From RPQJ01 sp963793005 (GTDB taxonomy: Bacteria > Pseudomonadota > Gammaproteobacteria > Steroidobacterales > Steroidobacteraceae): a DNA stretch of 64,000 bases. The notes below the pieces were generated by a model, which was not told where the DNA came from, ran no database searches, and was given only the letters and a program-made list of their open reading frames with translations. The translations under genes and the position numbers were made by a program. The stretch covers positions 1,302,001 to 1,366,000 of the forward strand of contig CAWBYP010000002.1 of the NCBI GenBank assembly GCA_963793005.1, in the 5' to 3' direction. Positions 24,261 to 33,156 of this stretch are shown here, one piece after another (within the stretch, counting starts at the first letter, position 1; every line of letters starts with the position of its first letter).

Positions 24261-25051
24261 GGCGTGTGCACCGCAGTGATCCCGGCTGGAACATAAGGCT
24301 GGCCATAGGCCGGCGCGTGCTCGATGCCGATCTTGACGTACGCGGCGAGCGTCGCCAGGCCGAGCGTGAGGAAGAACACCGTGATCGCCCACTTGAAGGC
24401 CTTGAGCCTGCGGCGGGTCACGGACGGATCAGATCCTTCGAACCAGCCCCACTTGAGCGCAAGGCGGTACAGGCCGATGCCGCCGTGGAACTCGACGGCG
24501 AACAGCATCACCAGGTACAGCGGCCACATCAGGTCGGTCCAGACGCGGTCGGCCGATTCGAAGGGCCCGATGCGGGACGGGTGGGTCATCATGATGTAGA
24601 GGTGCACAGAGGCCATGAAGAAGAGCCCGAAGCCCGTCACGACCTGCCAGTACCAGAGCGACGTGTCGGAGTGCTTCATTGCATCCATGTGGCTGCGGAA
24701 TTCCCGGTACTGGCGGTAGCTGGACGGGAATTTCCGGAGTGCAAGCGCCGCGTGCGCGATGACGAGCGCGAACACGCAGCCGACGAGCAATGAGACCAGC
24801 CAGGGCAGGCTGCGTCCGAAGAAGTAGTAACCCTCGAAGAACCGCGCCACCGTCCACATGGCGTCGTTACCCAGCAGGATGCTGGAGACGAACATCATGT
24901 GCACCCACATGAAAAGCCCGAGCAGCAGGCCGGTCCCGCTCTGCAGCAAATCAAGCCGTGCTGGCCATCTTGCAGCCGGCGCCATTGGCACGACCGGGGG
25001 GTCAGTCATGTTGTCGGTTCCGCTGTTCACCTGCGTTACACTCTCGGCCAT
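24257..25051 (-). CDS. frdC: Fumarate reductase cytochrome b subunit
   Basis: A 264-aa membrane anchor with five hydrophobic segments, the size of Wolinella-type diheme cytochrome b. Histidines placed in the membrane segments (MWVHMMF near residue 51, VIAHAALAL, MASVHLYIMM, VEFHGGIGLYRL) are the expected heme ligands. It transfers electrons between menaquinol/ubiquinol and FrdB. The start at 25051 gives a 30-residue polar leader; Met15 or Met23 are alternatives. First gene of frdCAB, divergent from nuoA across 120 bp. Confidence 0.88.
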   Translation of the reverse strand: MAESVTQVNSGTDNMTDPPVVPMAPAARWPARLDLLQSGTGLLLGLFMWVHMMFVSSILLGNDAMWTVARFFEGYYFFGRSLPWLVSLLVGCVFALVIAHAALALRKFPSSYRQYREFRSHMDAMKHSDTSLWYWQVVTGFGLFFMASVHLYIMMTHPSRIGPFESADRVWTDLMWPLYLVMLFAVEFHGGIGLYRLALKWGWFEGSDPSVTRRRLKAFKWAITVFFLTLGLATLAAYVKIGIEHAPAYGQPYVPAGITAVHTP

Positions 25052-25058
25052 TGTTGCG

Positions 25059-25074
25059 GACCCGATTTCGGGTC
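25059..25074. promoter_or_regulatory. Inverted repeat near the frdC start
   Basis: GACCCGA and TCGGGTC form a perfect 7-bp inverted repeat with a 2-base centre, just upstream of the frdC start codon. It could form a hairpin in the frdC leader or be an operator. Confidence 0.35.
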
Positions 25075-25096
25075 ATTGACCCATGGCAAGGCCATA

Positions 25097-25115
25097 AGTG
25101 TTTACCGTAGACACT
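25097..25115. promoter_or_regulatory. Candidate operator in the frdC-nuoA intergenic region
   Basis: AGTGTTTACCGTAGACACT is a 19-bp near-perfect palindrome (nine pairs, one T-G mismatch, single central base). It ends directly before the putative nuoA -35 element and lies between two divergent respiratory operons. The regulator is unknown; it does not match the FNR TTGAT-N4-ATCAA consensus. Confidence 0.5.
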
Positions 25116-25144
25116 GTGACCGCAACCATCCCGCTGCGTATAGT
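25116..25144 (+). promoter_or_regulatory. Putative sigma-70 promoter of nuoA-N
   Basis: GTGACC (25116-25121) as -35 and TATAGT (25139-25144) as -10, with a 17-bp spacer. The expected start lies about 20 bp before the nuoA ATG. Matches to consensus are 4/6 and 5/6. Confidence 0.45.
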
Positions 25145-25171
25145 CCGCCACCGGGGAGTGACAACGTCGCA

Positions 25172-25537
25172 ATGAACGCCTACCTGGACTTCTTCGTCTA
25201 CCTCGTCGTGATACTCGGCTTCGTCGCAGTCACGTTGTGGATGAACCGTGTGCTCGGCCCGAAGCCCGTAGCCTCGGAGATGAAACTCGAGCCGTTCGAG
25301 TGTGGCGCCACGGCTATCCAGCAGGTCAACGTCAGGGCGGTGCCGGTCAAGTACTACGCAATCGCCGTGATCTTCATCCTGTTCGACCTGGAAACCGTCT
25401 TCCTGTACGTCTGGGCACTGGCGGCGCAGCCGCTCACCGGCCCGCTGGTGGTGGCATTTGCCGCCTTCACCGTGCTGCTGGTGGTCATCATGCTGTACAT
25501 CTGGCGCACCGGGCTCCTCGAAGAGGTGACGAGGTGA
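25172..25537 (+). CDS. nuoA: NADH-quinone oxidoreductase subunit A
   Basis: A 121-aa membrane subunit of complex I with three hydrophobic helices. The conserved loop KLEPFECGA precedes the second helix, and VKYYAIAVIFILFDLETVFLY is the diagnostic core with the acidic residues of helix 2. First gene of a complete, tightly spaced nuoA-N operon. It ends in GTGA overlapping the nuoB start. Confidence 0.95.
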   Translation: MNAYLDFFVYLVVILGFVAVTLWMNRVLGPKPVASEMKLEPFECGATAIQQVNVRAVPVKYYAIAVIFILFDLETVFLYVWALAAQPLTGPLVVAFAAFTVLLVVIMLYIWRTGLLEEVTR

Positions 25538-26037
25538 GCGCCGGGGCGCAGGAACGCCGCCCGAGCGCGGCATTCGAGTACCTGACCACTCGCAAGGACG
25601 AATTTGTCGGCTGGGCGCGCAAGTTCTCGCTGTTCCCCTACCCGTTCGTGACCGCCTGCTGCGCGATGGAATTCATGTCGGTGAGCTCGACTCTCTACGA
25701 CACGGACCGCTTCGGCGCGGCACTGCCCCGCTTCACGCCCCGGCAGTCCGACCTGCTGATGGTGGTCGGCACCGTCACGCACAAGCAGGCACCCATCCTG
25801 CTCAAGGTCTACGAGCAGATGTGCGAGCCAAAGTGGGTGATCGCCTTCGGCGTATGCGCGTCGAGCGGCGGTTTCTACCAGAACTACGCAGCGCTGCCAG
25901 GCATCGACAAGATCATCCCGGTCGACCTCTACATCCCGGGCTGCCCGCCCCGGCCGGAGATGGTCATCGACGGGATCATGAAGCTCCAGGACCGCATTGC
26001 CGGCGACCGCCACGCGATCATCAACGAGAAGTTCTGA
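25534..26037 (+). CDS. nuoB: NADH-quinone oxidoreductase subunit B
   Basis: The 167-aa subunit carrying cluster N2, which passes electrons to quinone. Ligands are the tandem Cys in VTACCAMEFMS, Cys in GVCASSGG and Cys in IPGCPPRPE. A GTG start at 25534 overlaps the nuoA stop; the product begins VSAGAQERRPSAAFEYL. The region ARKFSLFPYPFVTACCAMEFM differs from the usual gammaproteobacterial NuoB wording, so this operon may be of a less common lineage. Confidence 0.94.
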   Translation: MSAGAQERRPSAAFEYLTTRKDEFVGWARKFSLFPYPFVTACCAMEFMSVSSTLYDTDRFGAALPRFTPRQSDLLMVVGTVTHKQAPILLKVYEQMCEPKWVIAFGVCASSGGFYQNYAALPGIDKIIPVDLYIPGCPPRPEMVIDGIMKLQDRIAGDRHAIINEKF

Positions 26038-26039
26038 CC

Positions 26040-26528
26040 GTGAGCGAAGCAGTCTTCGAACAGGTTCGCGAGCACCTTGCAGGGGTGTCCCAGGAAGCCC
26101 TCGTGGCGCACGGGACGCTGGCGCTGCAGATCGAGCCCGCGCAGCTGCTCGAGGCCGTCCGCACGCTCAAGGACACGCTTGGCTTCGACATGTTCCTGGA
26201 CGTTACCGCAGTGGACTGGCCGGAGCGGAATCCGCGCTTCGACGTCGTCTGGCACTTCTATTCGACCCGGCAGCATGTGCGGGTGCGCCTCAAGGCGCGC
26301 GTACCGGAGCAAGACCCGACCGTCGACTCGCTTATCGGCCTGTATGGCTCGGCGCGCTACATGGAGCGCGAGTGCCACGACATGTACGGCATCGTGTTCC
26401 GCGGCAATGACGACCTGCGCCCGATCCTGCTGTACGAGGGTTTCGTGGGCCACCCCCTGCGCAAGGACTACCCGAAGCAGAAAGAGCAGCCGCTGGTGCC
26501 CTACCGGGCGAGCGAGGCGCCGAAGTGA
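26040..26528 (+). CDS. nuoC: NADH-quinone oxidoreductase subunit C
   Basis: A 162-aa hydrophilic subunit of the complex I connecting module. The family signature RECHDMYGIVFRGNDDLRPIL and the C-terminal GHPLRKDYP are clear. The gene starts with GTG (VSEAVFEQVREHL) 2 bp after nuoB and overlaps the nuoD GTG. It is separate from NuoD, unlike the fused NuoCD of enterobacteria. Confidence 0.94.
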   Translation: MSEAVFEQVREHLAGVSQEALVAHGTLALQIEPAQLLEAVRTLKDTLGFDMFLDVTAVDWPERNPRFDVVWHFYSTRQHVRVRLKARVPEQDPTVDSLIGLYGSARYMERECHDMYGIVFRGNDDLRPILLYEGFVGHPLRKDYPKQKEQPLVPYRASEAPK

Positions 26529-27742
26529 GCCTCAAGTTGCCGAACCCGATCCGTCCGGCCTTCGACAAGGGCGGCACCGACAGCGCCGTCATCGTCAACA
26601 TCGGCCCGTCGCACCCGGCGACTCACGGCACCATCCAGATCGTCGCCGAGCTCGACGGCGAGCGGGTGGTGCGCACCGACGTGCACTGCGGCTACCTGCA
26701 CCGGGGGTTCGAGAAGGAGTGCGAATCGCACACCTGGCACAACCTGATCCCGTACGTGGACCGGCTGAACTACTGCTCCGCGCTGATCAACGACTTCGCC
26801 TACTGCGAGGCCGTCGAGAAGCTGATGGACATCGAGATCACCCCGCGCTGCCGTCACCTGCGCACGCTGCTCTCGGAGTATTCGCGCATCGCCGACCACC
26901 TGACCTGCATCGCCGCCGCGCTGATGGAACTGGGCGCGATGACGGCGTTCCTGTACCTGGTCACGATCCGCGACTACATCTACGAGCACCTGGCCGCGCT
27001 GACCGGCGCCCGCGTCACCTACAGCTACGGCCGCATCGGCGGCCTCGCGAACGACGTGCCGGAAGGCTGGCTGAAGCGCCTCGGCGAGATCCTCGACGAA
27101 ATGGACACGTTCACCGGCCGCGTGCACGGGCTGGTCGATCGCAACCGCATCTTTATCGATCGCACGCGCGACGTCGGCGTGCTGACCACCTTGGATGCAA
27201 TCAACTGGGGCTTCACCGGCCCGATCCTGCGCTCCACCGGCGCCGCCCGGGACCTGCGCAAGGACACGCCCTACCTGTCCTACGCGGAGCTCGATTTCGA
27301 GGTCCCGGTCGGCATCAAGGGCGACAACTACGACCGCTACTACGTACGCATGCGCGAGATCGACGAGTCCGCGCACATGATCCGGCAGCTCGTGGAGATG
27401 CTCGAGCCCGGAGCGATCAACGTGGACGATCGTCGTTGTGTTTTCCCTGAAAAAACATTGGTTTACAATGAGATCGAGTCGCTGATCAACCACTTCAAGC
27501 TGGTGATGGAAGGGCCGCAGGTGCCCCCGGGCGAAGTCTACTCGGCGCAGGAAGGCGCCAACGGCGAGCTTGGCTTCTACCTGGTGAGCGTCGGCGGCGG
27601 CGTCCCGTGGAAAGTGCACTGCCGCAGCCCGAGTTTCGTCCACATGGGCGGCGTGCACCGGATGCTCGACGGCTACCAGCTCGCCGACATCGTGCCGACC
27701 TTCGGCTCGGTGAACATGATTGGCGGGGAGTGCGACAGGTGA
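26525..27742 (+). CDS. nuoD: NADH-quinone oxidoreductase subunit D
   Basis: The 405-aa 49-kDa-type subunit that forms the quinone-binding site with NuoB. Signatures are GPSHPATHGTIQI, CGYLHRGFEK, YVDRLNYCS and, at the C-terminus, FVHMGGVHRMLDGYQLADIV with the GECDR end. A GTG start overlaps nuoC. Length is normal. Confidence 0.95.
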   Translation: MSLKLPNPIRPAFDKGGTDSAVIVNIGPSHPATHGTIQIVAELDGERVVRTDVHCGYLHRGFEKECESHTWHNLIPYVDRLNYCSALINDFAYCEAVEKLMDIEITPRCRHLRTLLSEYSRIADHLTCIAAALMELGAMTAFLYLVTIRDYIYEHLAALTGARVTYSYGRIGGLANDVPEGWLKRLGEILDEMDTFTGRVHGLVDRNRIFIDRTRDVGVLTTLDAINWGFTGPILRSTGAARDLRKDTPYLSYAELDFEVPVGIKGDNYDRYYVRMREIDESAHMIRQLVEMLEPGAINVDDRRCVFPEKTLVYNEIESLINHFKLVMEGPQVPPGEVYSAQEGANGELGFYLVSVGGGVPWKVHCRSPSFVHMGGVHRMLDGYQLADIVPTFGSVNMIGGECDR

Positions 27743-28203
27743 AGCACCTGATCCCTGAATTCGAGAACCTGCGCCGGCGCTTCCCGGCGGGCTTCGAGTC
27801 GTCGCTGGTGCTGCCCTGCCTGCGGCGAATCCAGGAAGACCGTGGTTTTGTAGCGGACGACGACGTGGAGCAACTGACTGCCTATCTCGGGGTGCCACGC
27901 ATCCAGATCGAGGAAGTGCTGTCCTTCTATACGCAGTTCCGGCGCAAGCCGATCGGCCGCTGGCACCTGCAGATGTGCCACAACGTCAGCTGCTCGATGC
28001 GCGGCGCGGAAACGCTGCTTTCGTACGTCGAACGCAAGCTCGGCGTTCGCCCCGGCGAGACCACGGCCGACGGCCGCTACACGCTCTCTACGGCCGAGTG
28101 CCTGGGCTCCTGCGGCACCGCGCCGATGATGATGGTCAACGACACGTACCACGAGAACCTCACGGCCGAGAAACTCGACACGCTGCTGGAGGGCCTGAAA
28201 TAG
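27739..28203 (+). CDS. nuoE: NADH-quinone oxidoreductase subunit E
   Basis: The 154-aa 24-kDa-type subunit with [2Fe-2S] cluster N1a. Ligands are in CHNVSC and CLGSCGTAP with normal spacing. GTG at 27739 overlaps the nuoD stop (GTGA); the N-terminus VKHLIPEFENLRRRFP is typical. It partners NuoF and NuoG in the NADH-oxidising arm. Confidence 0.94.
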   Translation: MKHLIPEFENLRRRFPAGFESSLVLPCLRRIQEDRGFVADDDVEQLTAYLGVPRIQIEEVLSFYTQFRRKPIGRWHLQMCHNVSCSMRGAETLLSYVERKLGVRPGETTADGRYTLSTAECLGSCGTAPMMMVNDTYHENLTAEKLDTLLEGLK

Positions 28204-28205
28204 CC

Positions 28206-29504
28206 ATGCCCGGCCGCCAGATCATCATGACGTTCCCGGTCACGGCGACCTCGCACTCGCTTGCGGAATACCGCGCGCGCGGCGGATACCAGGCGCTCGA
28301 GAAGACACTGCGGGAAATGAAGCCCTCCGACGTGACCAAGGAAGTCACGGCCTCCGGCCTGCAGGGCCGTGGCGGCGCGTCGTTCCCCATGGGCCGCAAG
28401 TGGCAGGTGATCGTGCCCGACGACGGCCAGCCGCACTACCTGATCGCAAACGCCGACGAGGGCGAGCCGGGCACGTTCAAGGACCGCTGGATCCTCGAGA
28501 ACAACCCGCACATGCTGGTCGAGTCGATGGCGATCGCCAGCTACGCGCTCGGCGCGCGCAACTGTTTCGTCTATATCCGCGGCGAGTTCGACCTGCCCTA
28601 CCGCCGCCTCGCAGGCGCGGTCGAGGAAGCCTACGAAGCGGGTTATTTCGGCGAGAAGATCCTCGGCAGCGGTTTTTCCTGCGACATCGTCGTGTACCGC
28701 GGTGCCGGCGCATACGTCGCGGGCGAGGCGTCGGGCCTGCTCGCGTCGCTGGAGGGCAAGAAGAGCTATCCGCGCAACCGCCCGCCGCGGCTGACGGTGA
28801 AGGGGCTCTACCAGCAGCCGACCGTGGTCAACAACGTCGAGTCGCTGTCCAACATCGCGTGGATCATCGCCAACGGCGCCGAGGCCTTCAAGGCGGTCGG
28901 CACGCCGAAGAGTCCCGGCACGCGGCTGATTTCCGTGTCCGGGCACGTCAATCGTCCCGGCGTATACGAGGTCGAACTCGGCTACCCGTGGATGAAGTTC
29001 CTGGAAGAAGACTGCGGCGGCATCCTGCAAGGGCGCGCCATCAAGTGCGTGGTGCCGGGCGGCGTGTCATCCAAGGTACTCACCGGCAGTGACATCGCGG
29101 ACCTCAACCTGTCGCACGAGGCGCTGTGGGACGTCGGCTCGACGCTCGGTTCCGGCGGCATGATCGTGATCGCGGAAGGCACCTGCATGGTGAGCCTGCT
29201 GCAGGTGATGCTGCGCTTCTACCACCACGAGTCCTGTGGCCAGTGCACGCCCTGCCGCCATGGCACGGGCTGGATGCACCGGATCATCGACCGCATTGCC
29301 GCCGGCCAGGGTCGCCCGGAAGACATCGAGCGCCTCTACTACATATCAAAATTCAACGATGGAACCACGATCTGCGGCCTCGGGGACGCGGCGGGCTACG
29401 CCTGCACCGGCATTCTCGACAAGTTCCGCGACGAGTTCGAGTACTGCATCGAGCACAAGCGCTCGCGTTTCGACGGGAACCTGGAATGCCTGAGATCTTC
29501 CTGA
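28206..29504 (+). CDS. nuoF: NADH-quinone oxidoreductase subunit F
   Basis: The 432-aa 51-kDa-type subunit that binds NADH, FMN and cluster N3. Motifs: GLQGRGGASFPMGRKW (NADH/FMN), NADEGEPGTFKDR, RGAGAYVAGEASGLLAS and the [4Fe-4S] ligands ESCGQCTPCRHG with a later Cys in TTICGLGD. The ATG at 28206 is 2 bp after the nuoE stop; a second Met (MTFPV) lies seven codons on. It overlaps nuoG by 19 bp. Confidence 0.95.
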   Translation: MPGRQIIMTFPVTATSHSLAEYRARGGYQALEKTLREMKPSDVTKEVTASGLQGRGGASFPMGRKWQVIVPDDGQPHYLIANADEGEPGTFKDRWILENNPHMLVESMAIASYALGARNCFVYIRGEFDLPYRRLAGAVEEAYEAGYFGEKILGSGFSCDIVVYRGAGAYVAGEASGLLASLEGKKSYPRNRPPRLTVKGLYQQPTVVNNVESLSNIAWIIANGAEAFKAVGTPKSPGTRLISVSGHVNRPGVYEVELGYPWMKFLEEDCGGILQGRAIKCVVPGGVSSKVLTGSDIADLNLSHEALWDVGSTLGSGGMIVIAEGTCMVSLLQVMLRFYHHESCGQCTPCRHGTGWMHRIIDRIAAGQGRPEDIERLYYISKFNDGTTICGLGDAAGYACTGILDKFRDEFEYCIEHKRSRFDGNLECLRSS

Positions 29505-30919
29505 ACGGGCAGGCAGTCGAAGCCGGCGCGGAGCAGACCGTGCTCGAGGTCGCGCTCGCGAACGGCGTTCACGTGCCCACATTCTGCTGGCACCCGCAGC
29601 TCTCGACCGCGGGCAACTGCCGGATGTGCCTGGTCGAGGTCGAGGGCCGCGGACTCGACATCGCCTGCAACATGCCGGTCAGCGCCGGCATGAAGGTCTT
29701 CACCGATTCCGAGGAAGTGAAGGCGCACCGCAAGGCCATCCTGCAGTTCATTACGCTCAACCACCCGGTGGACTGCGGCATCTGCGACAAGGCCGGCGAG
29801 TGCGCGCTGCAGGACTACCACTACACGTACAACGGCGAGGCCTCGCTGTCGCGCGACGAGAAGGTGCGCTCGACCAAGTACTACAACCTGTCGAACCGCA
29901 TCCTGCTCGACAACGAGCGCTGCATCCTCTGCCTGCGCTGCACGCGATTCACGCACGAGATTTCGAAGTCCATGGCGCTCGGCGTCGAACGCCGCGGCGA
30001 CGTGTCGAACATCCGCCCGGTCGAGGATCGTCCGCTGTCCGAGGACCCGTACTCCGACAACATCGTGGACATCTGCCCGGTCGGCGCGCTGCAGTCGCGG
30101 CAGTTCCTGCACAAGGCGCGGGTCTGGTACCTCAAGGCCACACCGTCGGTGTGCCCGGGCTGCGAACGCGGCTGCACCATCCAGGTCTGGCACCGGAAGC
30201 CCGAGTGGTTCGTGAAGTCGCTCGACCAGCGGCAGAACACCAGCATCGCGCGCATCACGCCGCTCGAGAACCCGGCCGTGAATGGCCCATGGATCTGCAA
30301 CAAGGGTCGCGACCTGGCACGGATCTTCGAGCGCACCCGCGCCGAGGAGCCGATGCTGAAGGGCCGACCGGTGGGCATCGCCGCGGCGCTGGATGAGGCC
30401 CGCCGGCTGATAGGGGCGGCGCGGCATCCCGTCGCGCTGGTGTCGAACTGGGGTTCCAACGAGGAACTCGAGACATTCAAGCGCTGCCTGGGCGAAGTGT
30501 TCCACTGCCACGTCAAGCGCGACTGGCTGCCCGAGGATGGCGAGCGGGTCCAGGACGACCTGCTGATCCGCGCCGACAAGAACCCGAACTCAGCCAGGGC
30601 ACGAGAGCTATTCCACGAGGTCGGCGACCCCATGATCGACGAAGGCACCGACCTGGTGCTGGTCTGGGGCGAGGGTTTCGACTTCGCCCGCGTGCCGCGA
30701 CAGGCGAAGGTGATCTTCATCAATTCGTACCTGCAGCCCGAGAACGGCCACGCCGACGTGTTCCTGCCGGCCAGCATCCAGACCGAGCGACGCGGCCACT
30801 ACACGAACTTCGAGGGCGTGTTGAGCGAGTTCGAGCCCTGCTTCGAGAAGAAGCCGGGCGTGTCGCACGCCGAGGACCTGTTCAAGGCGCTGGCCGCGCC
30901 CGCGCGGGAACACGCATGA
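29486..30919 (+). CDS. nuoG: NADH-quinone oxidoreductase subunit G, short form
   Basis: Iron-sulfur subunit of the NADH arm, 477 aa. The [2Fe-2S] site is CWHPQLSTAGNCRMC with a later Cys in ACNMP; HPVDCGICDKAGECALQ holds the His/Cys-ligated cluster; CILCLRC and ICPVGAL the next; CPGCERGC with ICNKGR the N7-type cluster. The molybdopterin-like C-terminal domain is much reduced compared with the 680-900 aa of most proteobacterial NuoG. The end (ETERRGHYTNFEGVLSEF-like) is typical, so this is a compact form, not a truncation. ATGA overlap with nuoH. Confidence 0.92.
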   Translation: MPEIFLNGQAVEAGAEQTVLEVALANGVHVPTFCWHPQLSTAGNCRMCLVEVEGRGLDIACNMPVSAGMKVFTDSEEVKAHRKAILQFITLNHPVDCGICDKAGECALQDYHYTYNGEASLSRDEKVRSTKYYNLSNRILLDNERCILCLRCTRFTHEISKSMALGVERRGDVSNIRPVEDRPLSEDPYSDNIVDICPVGALQSRQFLHKARVWYLKATPSVCPGCERGCTIQVWHRKPEWFVKSLDQRQNTSIARITPLENPAVNGPWICNKGRDLARIFERTRAEEPMLKGRPVGIAAALDEARRLIGAARHPVALVSNWGSNEELETFKRCLGEVFHCHVKRDWLPEDGERVQDDLLIRADKNPNSARARELFHEVGDPMIDEGTDLVLVWGEGFDFARVPRQAKVIFINSYLQPENGHADVFLPASIQTERRGHYTNFEGVLSEFEPCFEKKPGVSHAEDLFKALAAPAREHA

Positions 30920-32052
30920 CGCCGGACTTCACCATCCTGGCCGTGTACATCGCCTATGCGCTGGGCCTGCTGCTCACGCTCGGTGCCGTGCTCACCTGGG
31001 TGGAGCGCAAGCAGGCCGCGATCATGTCGGACCGCATCGGCGCCAACCGCGCTTACCTGCGCATCCCGTTCACGCAGGTGAAGCTGATCTGGTGGGGCCT
31101 TTTCCACGGCATGGCCGACGGCCTCAAGCTGCTGCTGAAGGAAGACTTCAAGCCGCGCGCCTACGACAGCCTTGCCTACGCGCTGGGTCCGTGGCTCGCG
31201 TTCACGCCAGTCATGCTTGTGTTCGCGGTGATCCCGTTCGGCGGCACGCTGGACCCGGGCCTGCTGTTCCCGGCCCTCGCCGATACGTTTGGCGGGCGCA
31301 CCTACCCGATGCAGATCGCGCCGATCGACGCGGGGCTGCTGGTGGTGTTCGCGTTCAGCGGCATCAGCATCATCGGTGCGATGCTCGCGGGCTGGTCGTC
31401 GGACAACAAGTTTTCGATGCTCGGCGCGCTGCGCGCCGGCGCCCAGCTGATCTCCTACGAGCTTGTGATGGGGCTCACCGTGCTCGGCCTGGTCCTGATC
31501 TACGGCACCGTGGACCTCGACTCCATCGTTCGCCAGCAGTCCGGGACAGCGCTCGGCTTCCTGCCGGCCTGGGGAATCATCTGGCAGCCGCTGGGCGCGC
31601 TGCTGTTCCTGGTCGCGGGCATCGCCGAGAACAAGCGCATCCCGTTCGACCTGCCCGAGGCCGAGTCGGAGCTCATCTCGGGATACTTCACCGAATACAG
31701 CGGCATGAAGCAGGGACTGTTCATGCTCTCGGAGTTCGTCGAGATCGCGATCATCGCGGCGCTGTTCGTCACGCTGTTCCTCGGCGGCTACAACCTGCCC
31801 TGGATGAGCGACGCGGGCTTCACGCTACCCGGCGGCGTGGTGCTGGCCATGAGCCATGGCTGGGTGGTGCTCATTCAGCTCGTCACCTTCCTGGCGAAGG
31901 TGCTGCTGCTGTGCAGCTTCCAGATCCTGGTGCGCTGGACACTGCCGCGCTTCCGCTGGGACCAGCTGCTGCGCTTCGCGTGGAAGTTCCTGCTGCCGCT
32001 GGCCATCATCAACCTCGTCGTGACCGTCGGCGCGGTCTGGGCAATCGGGTGA
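30916..32052 (+). CDS. nuoH: NADH-quinone oxidoreductase subunit H
   Basis: A 378-aa membrane subunit with eight or nine helices at the interface with the quinone site. Signatures: WVERKQAAIMSDRIGANRA, the DLPEAESELISGYFTEYSGM loop and the C-terminal RFRWDQLLRFAWKFLLPLA. It starts within the nuoG stop (ATGA). Confidence 0.95.
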   Translation: MTPDFTILAVYIAYALGLLLTLGAVLTWVERKQAAIMSDRIGANRAYLRIPFTQVKLIWWGLFHGMADGLKLLLKEDFKPRAYDSLAYALGPWLAFTPVMLVFAVIPFGGTLDPGLLFPALADTFGGRTYPMQIAPIDAGLLVVFAFSGISIIGAMLAGWSSDNKFSMLGALRAGAQLISYELVMGLTVLGLVLIYGTVDLDSIVRQQSGTALGFLPAWGIIWQPLGALLFLVAGIAENKRIPFDLPEAESELISGYFTEYSGMKQGLFMLSEFVEIAIIAALFVTLFLGGYNLPWMSDAGFTLPGGVVLAMSHGWVVLIQLVTFLAKVLLLCSFQILVRWTLPRFRWDQLLRFAWKFLLPLAIINLVVTVGAVWAIG

Positions 32053-32062
32053 GGCGGCACAG

Positions 32063-32641
32063 ATGAACCGCAAACCCCATATCCGCCGCCGCTACTGGAA
32101 CGAGCCCGAGATGGGCTGGTGGGAGCGCGCCTACGTGTTCGAGGTGGCGCGCGGGCTGGCCATCACCGGCGGCGTGTTCCTGCGCAACATGGCCAAGTGG
32201 ATCAGCGGCCGCAAGGGCGCGCTGACCTCCTATTACCCGGAAGAAACCCGCGCCGACTACGCGGCCGCCAATCGCGGCAAGCACGTGCTCACGCGACGCC
32301 CTGACGGGAGGCCGCAGTGCGTGGCCTGCAACATGTGCGCGACGGTGTGCCCGGCACAGGTGATCGAGATCGACGCCGCCTTCGATCCCGACGATCCGTC
32401 GCACCCGAAGTACCCGTCGCGCTTCGAGATCGACTATTCGCGCTGCGTGTTCTGCGGCCTCTGTGTCGAGGCCTGCCCCGAGGACGCCATCCGCATGGCG
32501 AAGGAAACGCCGGGCCTGCCGGGCTTCGATCGCTATGGCATGTGGCTGGGCAAGGAAGAACTGCTGAACTGGCAGCCCCAGGAAGACGTTGCGAAGCCCT
32601 ACCCCGTCGTGGGCAGCGGCACGCCGGGAGGCCGCCCATGA
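32063..32641 (+). CDS. nuoI: NADH-quinone oxidoreductase subunit I
   Basis: A 192-aa ferredoxin-like subunit with clusters N6a and N6b. The two ligand sets are CVACNMCATVCPA and CVFCGLCVEACPE, with CxxCxxCxxxC spacing. The N-terminal stretch is amphipathic and longer than in E. coli. The stop overlaps the nuoJ ATG. Confidence 0.95.
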   Translation: MNRKPHIRRRYWNEPEMGWWERAYVFEVARGLAITGGVFLRNMAKWISGRKGALTSYYPEETRADYAAANRGKHVLTRRPDGRPQCVACNMCATVCPAQVIEIDAAFDPDDPSHPKYPSRFEIDYSRCVFCGLCVEACPEDAIRMAKETPGLPGFDRYGMWLGKEELLNWQPQEDVAKPYPVVGSGTPGGRP

Positions 32642-33156
32642 ACGGCAGCATGCTGCTCACGCTGTTCTTCTGCGCCGGCGCGCTCGCGGGCGGCGTGCTG
32701 ATGCTGGTCGCGCGGCACCCGATGCGCGTGGCGCTGGCGCTGATCGGCTCGATGCTGTCGCTGGCGGGCATCTACGCGATCCTCGGCGTGCACGTGATCG
32801 CGGTCTTCCAGGTGCTGATCTACGTGGGCGCAGTCATGGTCTTCATGGTCTACGTGATCATGCTGCTCGACGTGCGCGATCCGTCGTTCCTGCGCCGCTA
32901 TGGCAGCTCGCTTGTATCCGGACTCATCGCCACGGCACTGCTGGCGGCGGCCCTTGCAGCGGTCGTGACGGGCGGCGGCGCGGCGGTGGCACTCGACGCG
33001 GATGCAACGGGTGGCGCGCAGTTCCTGGTCCAGCCGTTCTCGGCAGGTTTCCTGAGCGAGTACTGGCTGCACTTCGAGCTTACCTCGGTGCTGCTGCTCG
33101 CGGCAGTCGTCGCGGCAGTCGCGGTCATCAAGGGCGGACGGAGGAACGATGGATAG
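32638..33156 (+). CDS. nuoJ: NADH-quinone oxidoreductase subunit J
   Basis: A 172-aa membrane subunit with five helices. The conserved third helix is VLIYVGAVMVFMVYVIMLLD with the pi-bulge Tyr/Gly positions. It overlaps nuoK by 8 bp. Confidence 0.92.
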   Translation: MNGSMLLTLFFCAGALAGGVLMLVARHPMRVALALIGSMLSLAGIYAILGVHVIAVFQVLIYVGAVMVFMVYVIMLLDVRDPSFLRRYGSSLVSGLIATALLAAALAAVVTGGGAAVALDADATGGAQFLVQPFSAGFLSEYWLHFELTSVLLLAAVVAAVAVIKGGRRNDG

